Shown piece by piece: positions 19,166 to 26,853 of a DNA stretch of 64,000 nucleotides (position 1 is its first letter; every line of letters begins with the position of its first letter). The translations under genes and the position numbers were made by a program. The notes below the pieces were generated by a model. The model was not told the DNA's origin and ran no database searches. It was given only the letters and a program-made list of their open reading frames with translations. Source of the stretch: Bacteroidota bacterium (GTDB lineage Bacteria; Bacteroidota; Bacteroidia; Chitinophagales; Chitinophagaceae); the NCBI GenBank assembly GCA_005882315.1, contig VBAR01000001.1, forward strand, positions 569,736 through 633,735, written 5' to 3'.

Positions 19166-19195
19166 AAACCCCCTGTCCCCCTAAAGGGGGAACTT
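19166..19195. repeat. palindromic element, left copy of an inverted pair
   Basis: Contains CCCCCTGTCCCCCTAAAGGGG, whose perfect 21-bp inverse complement is at 19298-19318. The element begins at the base adjacent to the cysN start codon. Its own core CCCCCTAAAGGGGG is a hairpin. Confidence 0.75.
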
Positions 19196-19291
19196 GATTT
19201 GTATTAGTCTTTCCCGATTAGATAGACTAAGTAATTTGAAAATATCTTTTGCATTTATTGAATTCATCTAAAATATAAAACACACCGACCT

Positions 19292-19323
19292 AAGTCTCCC
19301 CTTTAGGGGGACAGGGGGTGTTT
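19292..19323. repeat. palindromic element, right copy of an inverted pair
   Basis: The inverted copy of 19166-19195. It runs into the stop codon of cysD (19322-19324). Together the two copies bracket the whole cysD-cysN intergenic region and could form one large stem with a loop of about 110 nt. The loop also contains a 7-bp dyad TTAGTCT/AGACTAA (19204-19230). Confidence 0.75.
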
Positions 19324-20230
19324 AAAAGTATCCATTCTTCTTCCTGTCTTCCATCGCTGCTTCTGTTACCTTATCATCAATTCTTGTTTCACCTCTTTCA
19401 CTTATTCTTGTTGAAATGATCTCATTGATCACTTCATCCAATGTGGCGGCATTTGATTCCACTGCAGCCGTGCAAGTCATATCACCTACGGTACGATAAC
19501 GTACTTTCTTTGTAAGTACTACATCATTCTCTGCAGGCTGTACATATTCACTCATTGCCACTAACTGCCCTTCATGCTCAATTACTTTTCTTTCATGCGC
19601 AAAATAGATATTGGGCAAGTCAATATTTTCAGTTCGAATATAGTTCCAGATATCCAGCTCAGTCCAGTTACTGATCGGGAATACTCTCACGTTTTCTCCT
19701 TTATGAATTCTACCATTATAAATATTCCAGAGTTCAGGACGTTGCAGTTTGGGGTTCCATTGACCAAACTCATCTCTTACTGAAAAAATTCTTTCTTTAG
19801 CTCTTGCTTTTTCTTCATCTCTTCTTGCACCACCGATGCAACAATCAAATTTGAACTCCTCGATCGTATCGAGCAGTGTATAGGTCTGCAGCCAGTTGCG
19901 GCTGGGAAATTTTCCTTTTGGCTCAGTGAGGCTTCTTTGTTTGATAGTGTCCTCAACTTTTCTCACAACTAATGTGGCTCCAACTTTATTAGTCAGCCAG
20001 TCACGAAACTCTAATGCTTCAGGAAAATTATGGCCCGTATCAATATGGACTAAAGGAAATGGGATCTTACCCGGTGCAAATGCTTTAACTGCGAGGTGAA
20101 CCATAGTAATTGAATCTTTGCCGCCACTGAAAAGCAATGCAGGTTTTTCAAATTGTGCAGCCACTTCACGAAAAATGTGAATGCTTTCCGATTCCAGTTG
20201 TTCAAGATAATTGAGATGATATTGACTCAT
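19322..20230 (-). CDS. cysD: sulfate adenylyltransferase subunit 2
   Basis: The 302-aa catalytic subunit of ATP sulfurylase, which with CysN makes adenylylsulfate. The PP-loop FSGGKDSITMVHLA, HIDTGHNFPE, and the CysD signatures CIGGARRDEEKARAKERIFS and VFPISNWTELDIW are visible. Length is normal for the family. It lies between cysH (45 bp upstream) and cysN (156 bp downstream, filled by a pair of inverted repeats). A small dyad CTACTTATTTAGTAG lies just upstream (about 20250-20264) and could be an operator (inference). Confidence 0.96.
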   Translation of the reverse strand: MSQYHLNYLEQLESESIHIFREVAAQFEKPALLFSGGKDSITMVHLAVKAFAPGKIPFPLVHIDTGHNFPEALEFRDWLTNKVGATLVVRKVEDTIKQRSLTEPKGKFPSRNWLQTYTLLDTIEEFKFDCCIGGARRDEEKARAKERIFSVRDEFGQWNPKLQRPELWNIYNGRIHKGENVRVFPISNWTELDIWNYIRTENIDLPNIYFAHERKVIEHEGQLVAMSEYVQPAENDVVLTKKVRYRTVGDMTCTAAVESNAATLDEVINEIISTRISERGETRIDDKVTEAAMEDRKKNGYF

Positions 20231-20275
20231 ATTCGTATTGTCTACTTATTTAGTAGGTTTCTCCTATAAATTTTT

Positions 20276-21016
20276 TTACTTAACTATTTTGCTTTCAGCC
20301 TCTGTATGCACATGTAAACCACATTCCTTTTTACTATTATCCTCCCACCACCAGCGACCGGCACGAAAATCTTCACCGGGCTTGATAGCTCTTGTACAAG
20401 GAGCACAACCAATACTTACAAATCCTTTATCATGTAACGGGTTGTAAGGAATATCATTCCTGCTCACAAACTGTTTTACCTGTCCCCATGTCCAGCTTAA
20501 CAAAGGATGAAATTTAATGATCTGGTTTACTTCATCCCATTCGATCAACGGCATATCATGCCGGTTATTACTTTGCTCAGCACGGATACCTGTGATCCAA
20601 ATCTTATTTCCTTTCAAAGCTCTTTGCAATGGTTCCACTTTACGAATATGACAACACTGTTTCCTGTTCTCTACTGATTCATAAAATGAATTCGGACCCT
20701 TTGCTGAAATAAAATCCTGGAGCGGTGAAGCTTCAGGATAATAAGCAGAAATTATGAGGTTATATTTTTCAACAGTCCTACTCCAGGTACTGTATGTTTC
20801 TGTAAAGACCCTTCCAGTATCAAGTGTAAACACTTTAACAGGAACTTTTCCAGAAGTGATGAAATAAGTAATCGCCTGGTCTTCCAAACCAAAACTGGTG
20901 GAAAATATAACCTCACCGGGAAAACGATCTGTGAGCATGCGCAATTGCTCCGCAATCTCCTTTCCCTTCAGCTCATTTTGTAACTCGTTCACTAATTCAT
21001 TCATGTATAAACTCAT
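20276..21016 (-). CDS. cysH: adenylylsulfate (APS) reductase
   Basis: A 246-aa assimilatory APS/PAPS reductase that releases sulfite. The motifs FSTSFGLEDQ, TLDTGRVFTET and the catalytic C-terminal ECGLH are visible. The pairs CC (RKQCCHIRK) and CxxC (GCAPCTR) form the four-cysteine [4Fe-4S] site typical of the APS-reducing class. This fits the lack of a CysC kinase domain on CysN. Thioredoxin or glutaredoxin should be the electron donor (family knowledge). It is co-oriented with peroxiredoxin 32 bp upstream and cysD downstream. Confidence 0.93.
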   Translation of the reverse strand: MSLYMNELVNELQNELKGKEIAEQLRMLTDRFPGEVIFSTSFGLEDQAITYFITSGKVPVKVFTLDTGRVFTETYSTWSRTVEKYNLIISAYYPEASPLQDFISAKGPNSFYESVENRKQCCHIRKVEPLQRALKGNKIWITGIRAEQSNNRHDMPLIEWDEVNQIIKFHPLLSWTWGQVKQFVSRNDIPYNPLHDKGFVSIGCAPCTRAIKPGEDFRAGRWWWEDNSKKECGLHVHTEAESKIVK

Positions 21017-21048
21017 TTTTCGTTTGCTGGCAGAGCAATCGGCTTAGT

Positions 21049-21684
21049 TTATAGATCCGGCTGCGGTGTATAACGCAGGTAAGGTTTTACGATCTTCACT
21101 CCTTTCTGGAATTTCTTTTGTGCATCTTCTGTTGTTACGGATAATGCAACGATCACATCTTCTCCATGCTTCCAGTCAGCAGGTGTAGCAACGCTATAAC
21201 CAGCTGTCAATTGCAATGATTCCAATACACGCAGTACTTCATAAAAATTACGGCCTGTTGTCTGCGGGTAGGTAATGATCAGTTTAATTTTTTTATCCGG
21301 ACCCACGATAAACAATGAACGAACCGTTACTGTTTGTGATACGTTTGGATGGATCATATCATACAGTGTAGAAACATTCCTGTCTTCATCAGCGATGATC
21401 GGAAAATCAACTAAGCATTCTTGTGTTTCATTAATATCGTTGCGCCAGAGAAGATGTTTATCCAGCGGATCAACACTTACAGCCAGCACTTTGGTATGAC
21501 GTTTTGCAAATTCTTCTTTCAACAAAGCTGTTTTGCCCAGTTCCGTCGTACATACAGGTGTGTAATCGGCAGGATGGGAAAAAAGAATGCCCCAGCCATC
21601 ACCCAGGTATTCATAAAAATCAATTTCTCCTTCTGTTGTTTGCGCTTTAAAGTTGGGAGCGGCGTCCCCTAAACGGAGTGACAT
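21049..21684 (-). CDS. 1-Cys peroxiredoxin (Prx6 type)
   Basis: A 211-aa peroxiredoxin with the active-site motif SHPADYTPVCTTE, peroxidatic Cys45 and the Prx6-type long C-terminal domain (GRNFYEVLRVL, YLRYTPQPDL). No resolving cysteine partner is seen, so it should be a 1-Cys enzyme reducing H2O2 and alkyl hydroperoxides in the cytoplasm. It heads the cysH-cysD-cysN-cobA stretch and follows the Rrf2 gene. A possible -7 element (TATTTTTG, minus strand) is at 21706-21713. The context suggests oxidative-stress protection linked to sulfur metabolism. Confidence 0.92.
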   Translation of the reverse strand: MSLRLGDAAPNFKAQTTEGEIDFYEYLGDGWGILFSHPADYTPVCTTELGKTALLKEEFAKRHTKVLAVSVDPLDKHLLWRNDINETQECLVDFPIIADEDRNVSTLYDMIHPNVSQTVTVRSLFIVGPDKKIKLIITYPQTTGRNFYEVLRVLESLQLTAGYSVATPADWKHGEDVIVALSVTTEDAQKKFQKGVKIVKPYLRYTPQPDL

Positions 21685-21788
21685 AAAAGTTTGATTTATT
21701 GGTTACAAAAATAGGCAGGTATCACTACCCTACCAAGATTATAGACTTTAATTTACAAAGAAACCACAAACATGTGTTTGACCCGTGA

Positions 21789-22196
21789 TCAGGGAACAAG
21801 GTCCTGTAATGTTCTTTTTTCCAGAATAGCCAGTTGTGCGTCCCGTACATCGATCATAACGTCGTGAAGGCCACAATGTTTCTCATCACAGTTCTTACAC
21901 TTTTCATAAAAGTAAAGACTCACACAGGGCAACATGGCAATCGGACCATCCACTACTCGGATGATGCGGGCCACTGGCACTTTAGAAGGATTATGGATAA
22001 GATAATAACCGCCGCCTTTACCTTTCTTGCTTTCTAAAATTCCCTCTTTTTTTAATTCAAGCAAAATGTTCTCAAGGAACTTTAACGGTATTTTTTTCTT
22101 TCTTGAGATCTCTGAAATAAGCACGGGCCCTTTGTTGTAATTCTCAACAAGATGGGTTAATGCCCTGAATGCGTATTGCGTTTTTTTAGATAACAT
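21789..22196 (-). CDS. Rrf2 family transcriptional regulator
   Basis: A 135-aa winged-helix regulator of the Rrf2 family (IscR/CymR/NsrR relatives). The N-terminal motif KKTQYAFRALTHLVEN and wing KGKGGGYYLI are typical. Four cysteines (C91, C100, C103, C108) lie where IscR and NsrR bind a cluster, although with different spacing, so it could sense Fe-S status, NO or redox. It sits between osmC (2 bp) and the peroxiredoxin/cys genes and is the best candidate regulator of that block. Its target sites are not established. Confidence 0.88.
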   Translation of the reverse strand: MLSKKTQYAFRALTHLVENYNKGPVLISEISRKKKIPLKFLENILLELKKEGILESKKGKGGGYYLIHNPSKVPVARIIRVVDGPIAMLPCVSLYFYEKCKNCDEKHCGLHDVMIDVRDAQLAILEKRTLQDLVP

Positions 22197-22198
22197 AT

Positions 22199-22591
22199 TT
22201 AATGGATCACCAATTGATAATTGATCGGGGAATTTTTACGGAGCATAGCGGATACGCCACAATATTTTTCCAGCGAAAGATCGATGGCCTTCCTCACTTT
22301 ATCTTCATTTTCTTTTTTTGTTTTCATATGATAAGTGATACTTATTTCTGAAAAAACTTTAGGATGATCTTCGGTCTGTTGCGCTTCCACTTCAATTTTA
22401 AAATCAGAAAACTCGACCCTCATTTTTCCCAGTATATCTACAATATCAATTCCGCTGCAGCCGGCAAGTCCGCTTAGCAGCAATGCTTTGGGGCCATGCC
22501 CGTGTTTTTTATCACCGTCAACGCTTATTTTATTGCCATCATGTTCGGATTCGAACATGTGATTTTTTTTCCAGGTTGTAGTTGTCTTCAT
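22199..22591 (-). CDS. OsmC family peroxidase-like protein
   Basis: A 130-aa OsmC/YhfA-family protein. The two conserved cysteines C45 (LAGCSGIDI) and C111 (EKYCGVSA) that reduce organic hydroperoxides in OsmC/Ohr are present. Length and fold pattern match the compact YhfA-like branch. It lies 2 bp upstream of the Rrf2 regulator gene and so is probably co-transcribed with it. A thiol-peroxidase role fits the neighbouring peroxiredoxin. Confidence 0.88.
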   Translation of the reverse strand: MKTTTTWKKNHMFESEHDGNKISVDGDKKHGHGPKALLLSGLAGCSGIDIVDILGKMRVEFSDFKIEVEAQQTEDHPKVFSEISITYHMKTKKENEDKVRKAIDLSLEKYCGVSAMLRKNSPINYQLVIH

Positions 22592-22618
22592 ATCCCAATA
22601 CTCGAAAGAGTAATTATT

Positions 22619-23632
22619 TTATAATTGATGTTTTTGATCTTGCTGGATCTTTTCTAATGTCCATTCGATCTTTTTTTCAAAGTTATGCCTTCGCTCCTTA
22701 CAATCCTGTTTTTCACATATACGGCAACTGAAATCCAGGCAACCGTCGGAATGAACAAATAACTCGACTGATTCACCATAGTGTTGTTTTACCAGTGCCG
22801 ACAACGCATCTACTTCGCGGTGAGCTTCATGTACATTCAAATACCAGGGTACCGTAAGATGGCAATCGATATGCAGTATTGATCCGTATTTTATTACCCG
22901 CAGGTTGTGCAGATCAACCCAATTTTCTCTCCTGTTTTTATTCAGCATAACAGCCAGTTCATCCAGCAATTTTTTATCTGCTTCATCCATGATGCCTGCA
23001 ATAGAGGGCCGCAAAATTTTATACCCTGTATAAATGATCAGAAAGCCGAAAATAATTGCTACAACCGGATCGATCCATTTGTAGCCTGTAAAATAAATAA
23101 GCACCAGCCCCGCGATAATACCCAATGTAGAATAACAGTCGCTTTGCAAATGCCTGCCGCTTGCTACCAATGCAAGGGAATTATTCTTTTTCCCTTTTAA
23201 CACACTAAAAGTGCCCATAACAAAATTGATAACCGCCGTTATACCTACAAGATAAATTCCGTAATCAAGCTTTTGCAATTCGACAGGATTGATAAGACTA
23301 TTAATGGCTTTATAAATAATGATCAGCCCCGCCGTACCGATCAATGTGCCTTCAACAGCAGCTGAGATAAATTCAGCTTTACCATGGCCATATGGATGAT
23401 CAAAATCTTTTGGTTTAGACGCCACATACAAACTATATAAACCAATAAACCCTGCTGCCACATTCACAATACTTTCCAGCGCATCGGTAAGAATAGAAAC
23501 AGAGTGAGTAAGATAATAGGCAGCAAACTTAAAGACAAGCAATAGCACAGATACTGCTGTTATCCATTTCTGTACTGCGAGATTTTGTTTACTTACCTGC
23601 AATGATCGGGTGTTTAGTTGTCGAATGTACAT
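22619..23632 (-). CDS. cation diffusion facilitator transporter
   Basis: A 337-aa CDF-family metal exporter with six predicted membrane helices. Metal-binding residues are in helix 2 (LTDALES) and helix 5 (HLQSDCYST, an HxxxD site). The cytoplasmic domain carries several His, and the C-terminal tail is Cys-rich (CLDFSCRICEKQDC), which may be an additional metal site. Zn2+, Fe2+ or Mn2+ are possible substrates; the sequence alone does not decide. The start codon directly touches the T-tract of the upstream gene's terminator, so either the message is leaderless or translation starts further in. Confidence 0.88.
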   Translation of the reverse strand: MYIRQLNTRSLQVSKQNLAVQKWITAVSVLLLVFKFAAYYLTHSVSILTDALESIVNVAAGFIGLYSLYVASKPKDFDHPYGHGKAEFISAAVEGTLIGTAGLIIIYKAINSLINPVELQKLDYGIYLVGITAVINFVMGTFSVLKGKKNNSLALVASGRHLQSDCYSTLGIIAGLVLIYFTGYKWIDPVVAIIFGFLIIYTGYKILRPSIAGIMDEADKKLLDELAVMLNKNRRENWVDLHNLRVIKYGSILHIDCHLTVPWYLNVHEAHREVDALSALVKQHYGESVELFVHSDGCLDFSCRICEKQDCKERRHNFEKKIEWTLEKIQQDQKHQL

Positions 23633-23661
23633 AAAAAAAGCCCCCTGCTAAAAAGCAGGGG
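23633..23661 (-). terminator. terminator of the T9SS cargo gene
   Basis: Stem CCCCTGCT/AGCAGGGG (23642-23661) has an AAAA loop and is followed on the minus strand by GC and seven T (23633-23639). The last T is adjacent to the CDF transporter start codon. Confidence 0.85.
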
Positions 23662-23722
23662 ACTACTTAAATGGATCTTGATTTTAATAGCAAGTTTACT
23701 CTTTGCTGAGAGATTAATATGT

Positions 23723-24913
23723 TTATCTCGCTATTACAAATTTCTTATTGATGCGAACCGATGGGTCTGTGCTCATCAGCATATACTCACCTTGCGGCAA
23801 TGAATTAACATCGATAATGATATTTGTATTCCCGTTATTAATATTTGTTCTCAATTGTTTAACCGTTCTTCCATTCAGATCAAGTATCTGCAGGTTGGTT
23901 GTGACGGCCCTGTCGGAACGAACTACCAATGTTATCTTATCTCTTGCTGGGACAGGATATAATGTACTGCTGAATGATTTGCCTTCGCAACTTGTGCTGC
24001 GTATGTTAGTATAGGTTGTTTTGCCATCTATATCCACCTGGCGGAGACGATACTGAACATTACCACCTTCCAGGTCGAGGTATTGATATTGACGGGCTAT
24101 TGCACTGTTACCAGATGCATCTACTTTATCAACTGTTTTCCAGTCACTACCATTTCCACTTCTTTGAACTTCATAGTAATCTGCATTTTCTTCTGTTGCA
24201 GTTTCCCATGTAAGTAATGCACCCTTATCATTACAATCAGCATTGAAGTATGTGAAGATAACTGGAGTAACAACTGGTGGTCTTAACGGTAATCCTGGGT
24301 TAACTGTCAAAGAATTAACTGGATATTCATTTGCATCCACATCAGCAACTGCATAAGTAGTAAATGGTGATGGTGATCCACCACTACCAGAATTTATCAT
24401 TGCAAAGCCAGCATATGAACCGCTGTTGGCAAGTGACCACAATGTTACTGTAAACATATCCTGCCATGTAGTATTCAATGTAACTCCTGTACCATCCATT
24501 GTTCCTACTGCTCTTCTATCATAAGTTTCTGTTCCTAGAGTTTGGCTAAATACCCCACACTGAAAAACTGTTGTATATGCAAATCCACCACCAGCAAAGA
24601 AAGGAGAAACAGTAACATTTGCAGGGTTACTCACAGTTGCACAGCCTGGTGTTGTTGGAATCATAGCTCTTGTGCTTTGCCAACTCCATCCTACAGAAAT
24701 TGAGTTAACATTTGGAATAGTAGCTCCCGTAGTACGAATCTGAAGAACAAATGTAACAGAGCCTGTTGCTGCGCCTCCTCCATCCGGATCTGCAGAATTA
24801 TAAACAACATTACCTAATCTCCATTCACAAACCTGGGCTCTACTATTTGTACTTGCAAGTAGTAAAAAAAGAATTCCTGTAGCTAAGACTTTTGTTGTAG
24901 AAAACACTTTCAT
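23723..24913 (-). CDS. secreted protein with T9SS type A sorting domain
   Basis: A 396-aa exported protein with a signal peptide (to SRAQ, residue 26). The N-terminal domain (about 27-205) is beta-rich with paired Cys and a Gly/Thr-rich composition and may be cohesin- or CBM-like; I cannot assign it. A short fibronectin-like linker domain follows (TWETATEENADYYEVQRS). The last 80 residues are a T9SS type A sorting domain (LYPVPARDKITLVV, LPQGEYMLMS, KKFVIAR). It is therefore cargo of the PorT/PorP system, attached to or released from the cell surface. A -7 element TAATTTTG (24934-24941, minus) lies upstream. The dockerin-like gene 41 bp upstream is a probable partner. Confidence 0.82.
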   Translation of the reverse strand: MKVFSTTKVLATGILFLLLASTNSRAQVCEWRLGNVVYNSADPDGGGAATGSVTFVLQIRTTGATIPNVNSISVGWSWQSTRAMIPTTPGCATVSNPANVTVSPFFAGGGFAYTTVFQCGVFSQTLGTETYDRRAVGTMDGTGVTLNTTWQDMFTVTLWSLANSGSYAGFAMINSGSGGSPSPFTTYAVADVDANEYPVNSLTVNPGLPLRPPVVTPVIFTYFNADCNDKGALLTWETATEENADYYEVQRSGNGSDWKTVDKVDASGNSAIARQYQYLDLEGGNVQYRLRQVDIDGKTTYTNIRSTSCEGKSFSSTLYPVPARDKITLVVRSDRAVTTNLQILDLNGRTVKQLRTNINNGNTNIIIDVNSLPQGEYMLMSTDPSVRINKKFVIAR

Positions 24914-24954
24914 AAACTGTTTTTTTCGGTGTTCAAAATTAATCTAATGTGACT

Positions 24955-26610
24955 TTATTGTTCTTCCGGCCCTATTGGATCTGGAATATTTGTTTTAACG
25001 ATCTTTATACTTTGCCTTGCTGGTGCACCGCCTGTTCCTGATGCAGCGATTGTAGCCTTAGTCAAACTTACATCAGTTGCATTGATTGTTCCACTAAGAG
25101 TTACATCCGTCAATGAATAACCTGTTGTAGAAGCTGCAATAGCATTTTTAATTGCGCTGACATCTGTAGCGTTAACAATACCATTCTTATTTGCATCCCC
25201 ACCCCAAAAACCATAGTTTCCGCTTGAAGGAAGTAATACAACCGGATCAGAAGGTGCTCCAACAGGTTTATAAATATTTGCCAGAGACCTGAAATCATTA
25301 TTATAAAAACCAGTTGCATTTGATGTGATAGCATTACTCATAACACCTAAATGATTTCTATGACGAATAACGATAAAAGCTGTTCCTTGCTTACTTATAT
25401 CAAATGAAATCGGAGTTGCTCCATCTAAACCTACAATTGTTCCATTGCTTAAGAAGAAACCAGCTCTTCTTCCAACTATGGTTGCCGAAGTAGCACTTGC
25501 TGGCAATCCATCAGCTGGCATTCTTAATTCAACCAATGCCCAATCAACTATTGTTGGATGCGCTGTAAAAAACCCTGCACTTACAGACTCTGTTCCTACA
25601 TAATTAAACGGAGGTGTATTAAAAACTTGTAACAAGCCACTTCCACCAGCTTCTAAAGTAGATATTAAAGAAGCATTCATAAAGCCACCCGTATTCCAGG
25701 CACCTCTCAAAAAGGCTGTTGCATTCATTGTATAATTTGGATCAGCCAACTTCCATTCATTAGCAATTTCAGTTGTTGTTAATCCTGTTGTAGATACATA
25801 ATTAGTAGCGCCATCTCTTGTTACAGGAGTAAGCTTACCATTCCATACAGCTGTTACATTCTGCCAGGGAACAAGGTTGCCTTCTGTATTTGTATTCAAC
25901 TCACCATCTATATAAGGATAACGTATATCGCTTGTAAATCCTGTACCTCCTGTTTGTGCAAACTGGAATTTTCTTTTCACTTCTCTTTCGGTACCGGTTG
26001 GATCGCCACCAGCACTTTGAGGTATCATGGTTACAGTAAAATCTGTTGGGGGTGTACCACCCGCAGTTGTTACCTGCATGTTAGCTTGATTAAAGATCCG
26101 CATGGCGCCATTTGACCATCCTGTTCTTCTTACACGGCCAACAATTTCTTTGTTGGCAGCAAAATCAAATGTGGCAGTCACAGGAGCAGAAAATAAAAAC
26201 GAGGGGTTTGTGATCGGGTCAGTTGTAAAGTTGCCTTCATCATAATCCAGTTTACCACTCAATAAAGTGGTACCTGCCAGTTTTACTTCGTTGGCAGCAG
26301 CTGTTTTAATGATCCAGAGATTAGTAAGCACAGATGATCCGCCGTTAAGCGTTACATTATTTGCGCCAGACATGATCAATGAATCGTCTGCCGTAGTTGT
26401 ATTGTAAGTACCGGCATTGGCAAAACTTCCCTGTACTTCGAGCTTACCATTATTGGTGATAGTACCACCGGCATCGTTGGTTACATCACCACCGCAGAAT
26501 ACAACTGCGCCGCCAGTAATGGTTATTGTAGCACCGGAGGTTACTTTTAACTGGGCATTCATCACTAATGCTACCAGTGTGCTGCAAACGAGAAAACTAA
26601 TTTTTTTCAT
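24955..26610 (-). CDS. secreted protein with dockerin-like repeats
   Basis: A 551-aa exported protein starting at MKKISFLVCSTLVALVMNAQ; in-frame codons further upstream add no signal. The N-terminal part is a repetitive beta-structure (TITGGAVVFCGGDVTNDAGG, NNGKLEVQGSFANAG) typical of surface beta-helices. The C-terminus has two calcium-loop segments, GDANKNGIVNATDVSAIKNAI and TLSGTINATDVSLTKATI, characteristic of type I dockerin-like modules, although the second loop is degenerate. No T9SS sorting domain follows, so attachment may depend on a cohesin-like partner, possibly the next gene. It is probably co-transcribed with the 396-aa cargo gene. Confidence 0.75.
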   Translation of the reverse strand: MKKISFLVCSTLVALVMNAQLKVTSGATITITGGAVVFCGGDVTNDAGGTITNNGKLEVQGSFANAGTYNTTTADDSLIMSGANNVTLNGGSSVLTNLWIIKTAAANEVKLAGTTLLSGKLDYDEGNFTTDPITNPSFLFSAPVTATFDFAANKEIVGRVRRTGWSNGAMRIFNQANMQVTTAGGTPPTDFTVTMIPQSAGGDPTGTEREVKRKFQFAQTGGTGFTSDIRYPYIDGELNTNTEGNLVPWQNVTAVWNGKLTPVTRDGATNYVSTTGLTTTEIANEWKLADPNYTMNATAFLRGAWNTGGFMNASLISTLEAGGSGLLQVFNTPPFNYVGTESVSAGFFTAHPTIVDWALVELRMPADGLPASATSATIVGRRAGFFLSNGTIVGLDGATPISFDISKQGTAFIVIRHRNHLGVMSNAITSNATGFYNNDFRSLANIYKPVGAPSDPVVLLPSSGNYGFWGGDANKNGIVNATDVSAIKNAIAASTTGYSLTDVTLSGTINATDVSLTKATIAASGTGGAPARQSIKIVKTNIPDPIGPEEQ

Positions 26611-26728
26611 AATCATGCTGTTTTTTGGTCTATCAACTAATGTTTTCAAGGATATGGGTTTCATAGGTTTTGAGCGATTAAGATATGTCAAAAATGAATA
26701 TCTTCTGTTAGCTTTACATTATTCATTT

Positions 26729-26764
26729 AGTAAACGGGAGATTCCGGTGAGTAAACGGGATTCC
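26729..26764. promoter_or_regulatory. direct repeats AGTAAACGGGA, 21 bp apart
   Basis: Two copies, AGTAAACGGGAGATTCC (26729-26745) and AGTAAACGGGATTCC (26750-26764), are spaced by two helical turns about 120 bp upstream of the dockerin-protein start. A further palindrome CCCTATTTAGGG lies at 26804-26815. The arrangement suggests a regulator-binding region; the regulator is unknown. Confidence 0.45.
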
Positions 26765-26853
26765 CTGCTACTAAATTGAGGTAAAAAATAGTCACGGCCT
26801 ATACCCTATTTAGGGGATTTTCACCTGTTTTCCGTTTGCAATAAACAACATTT

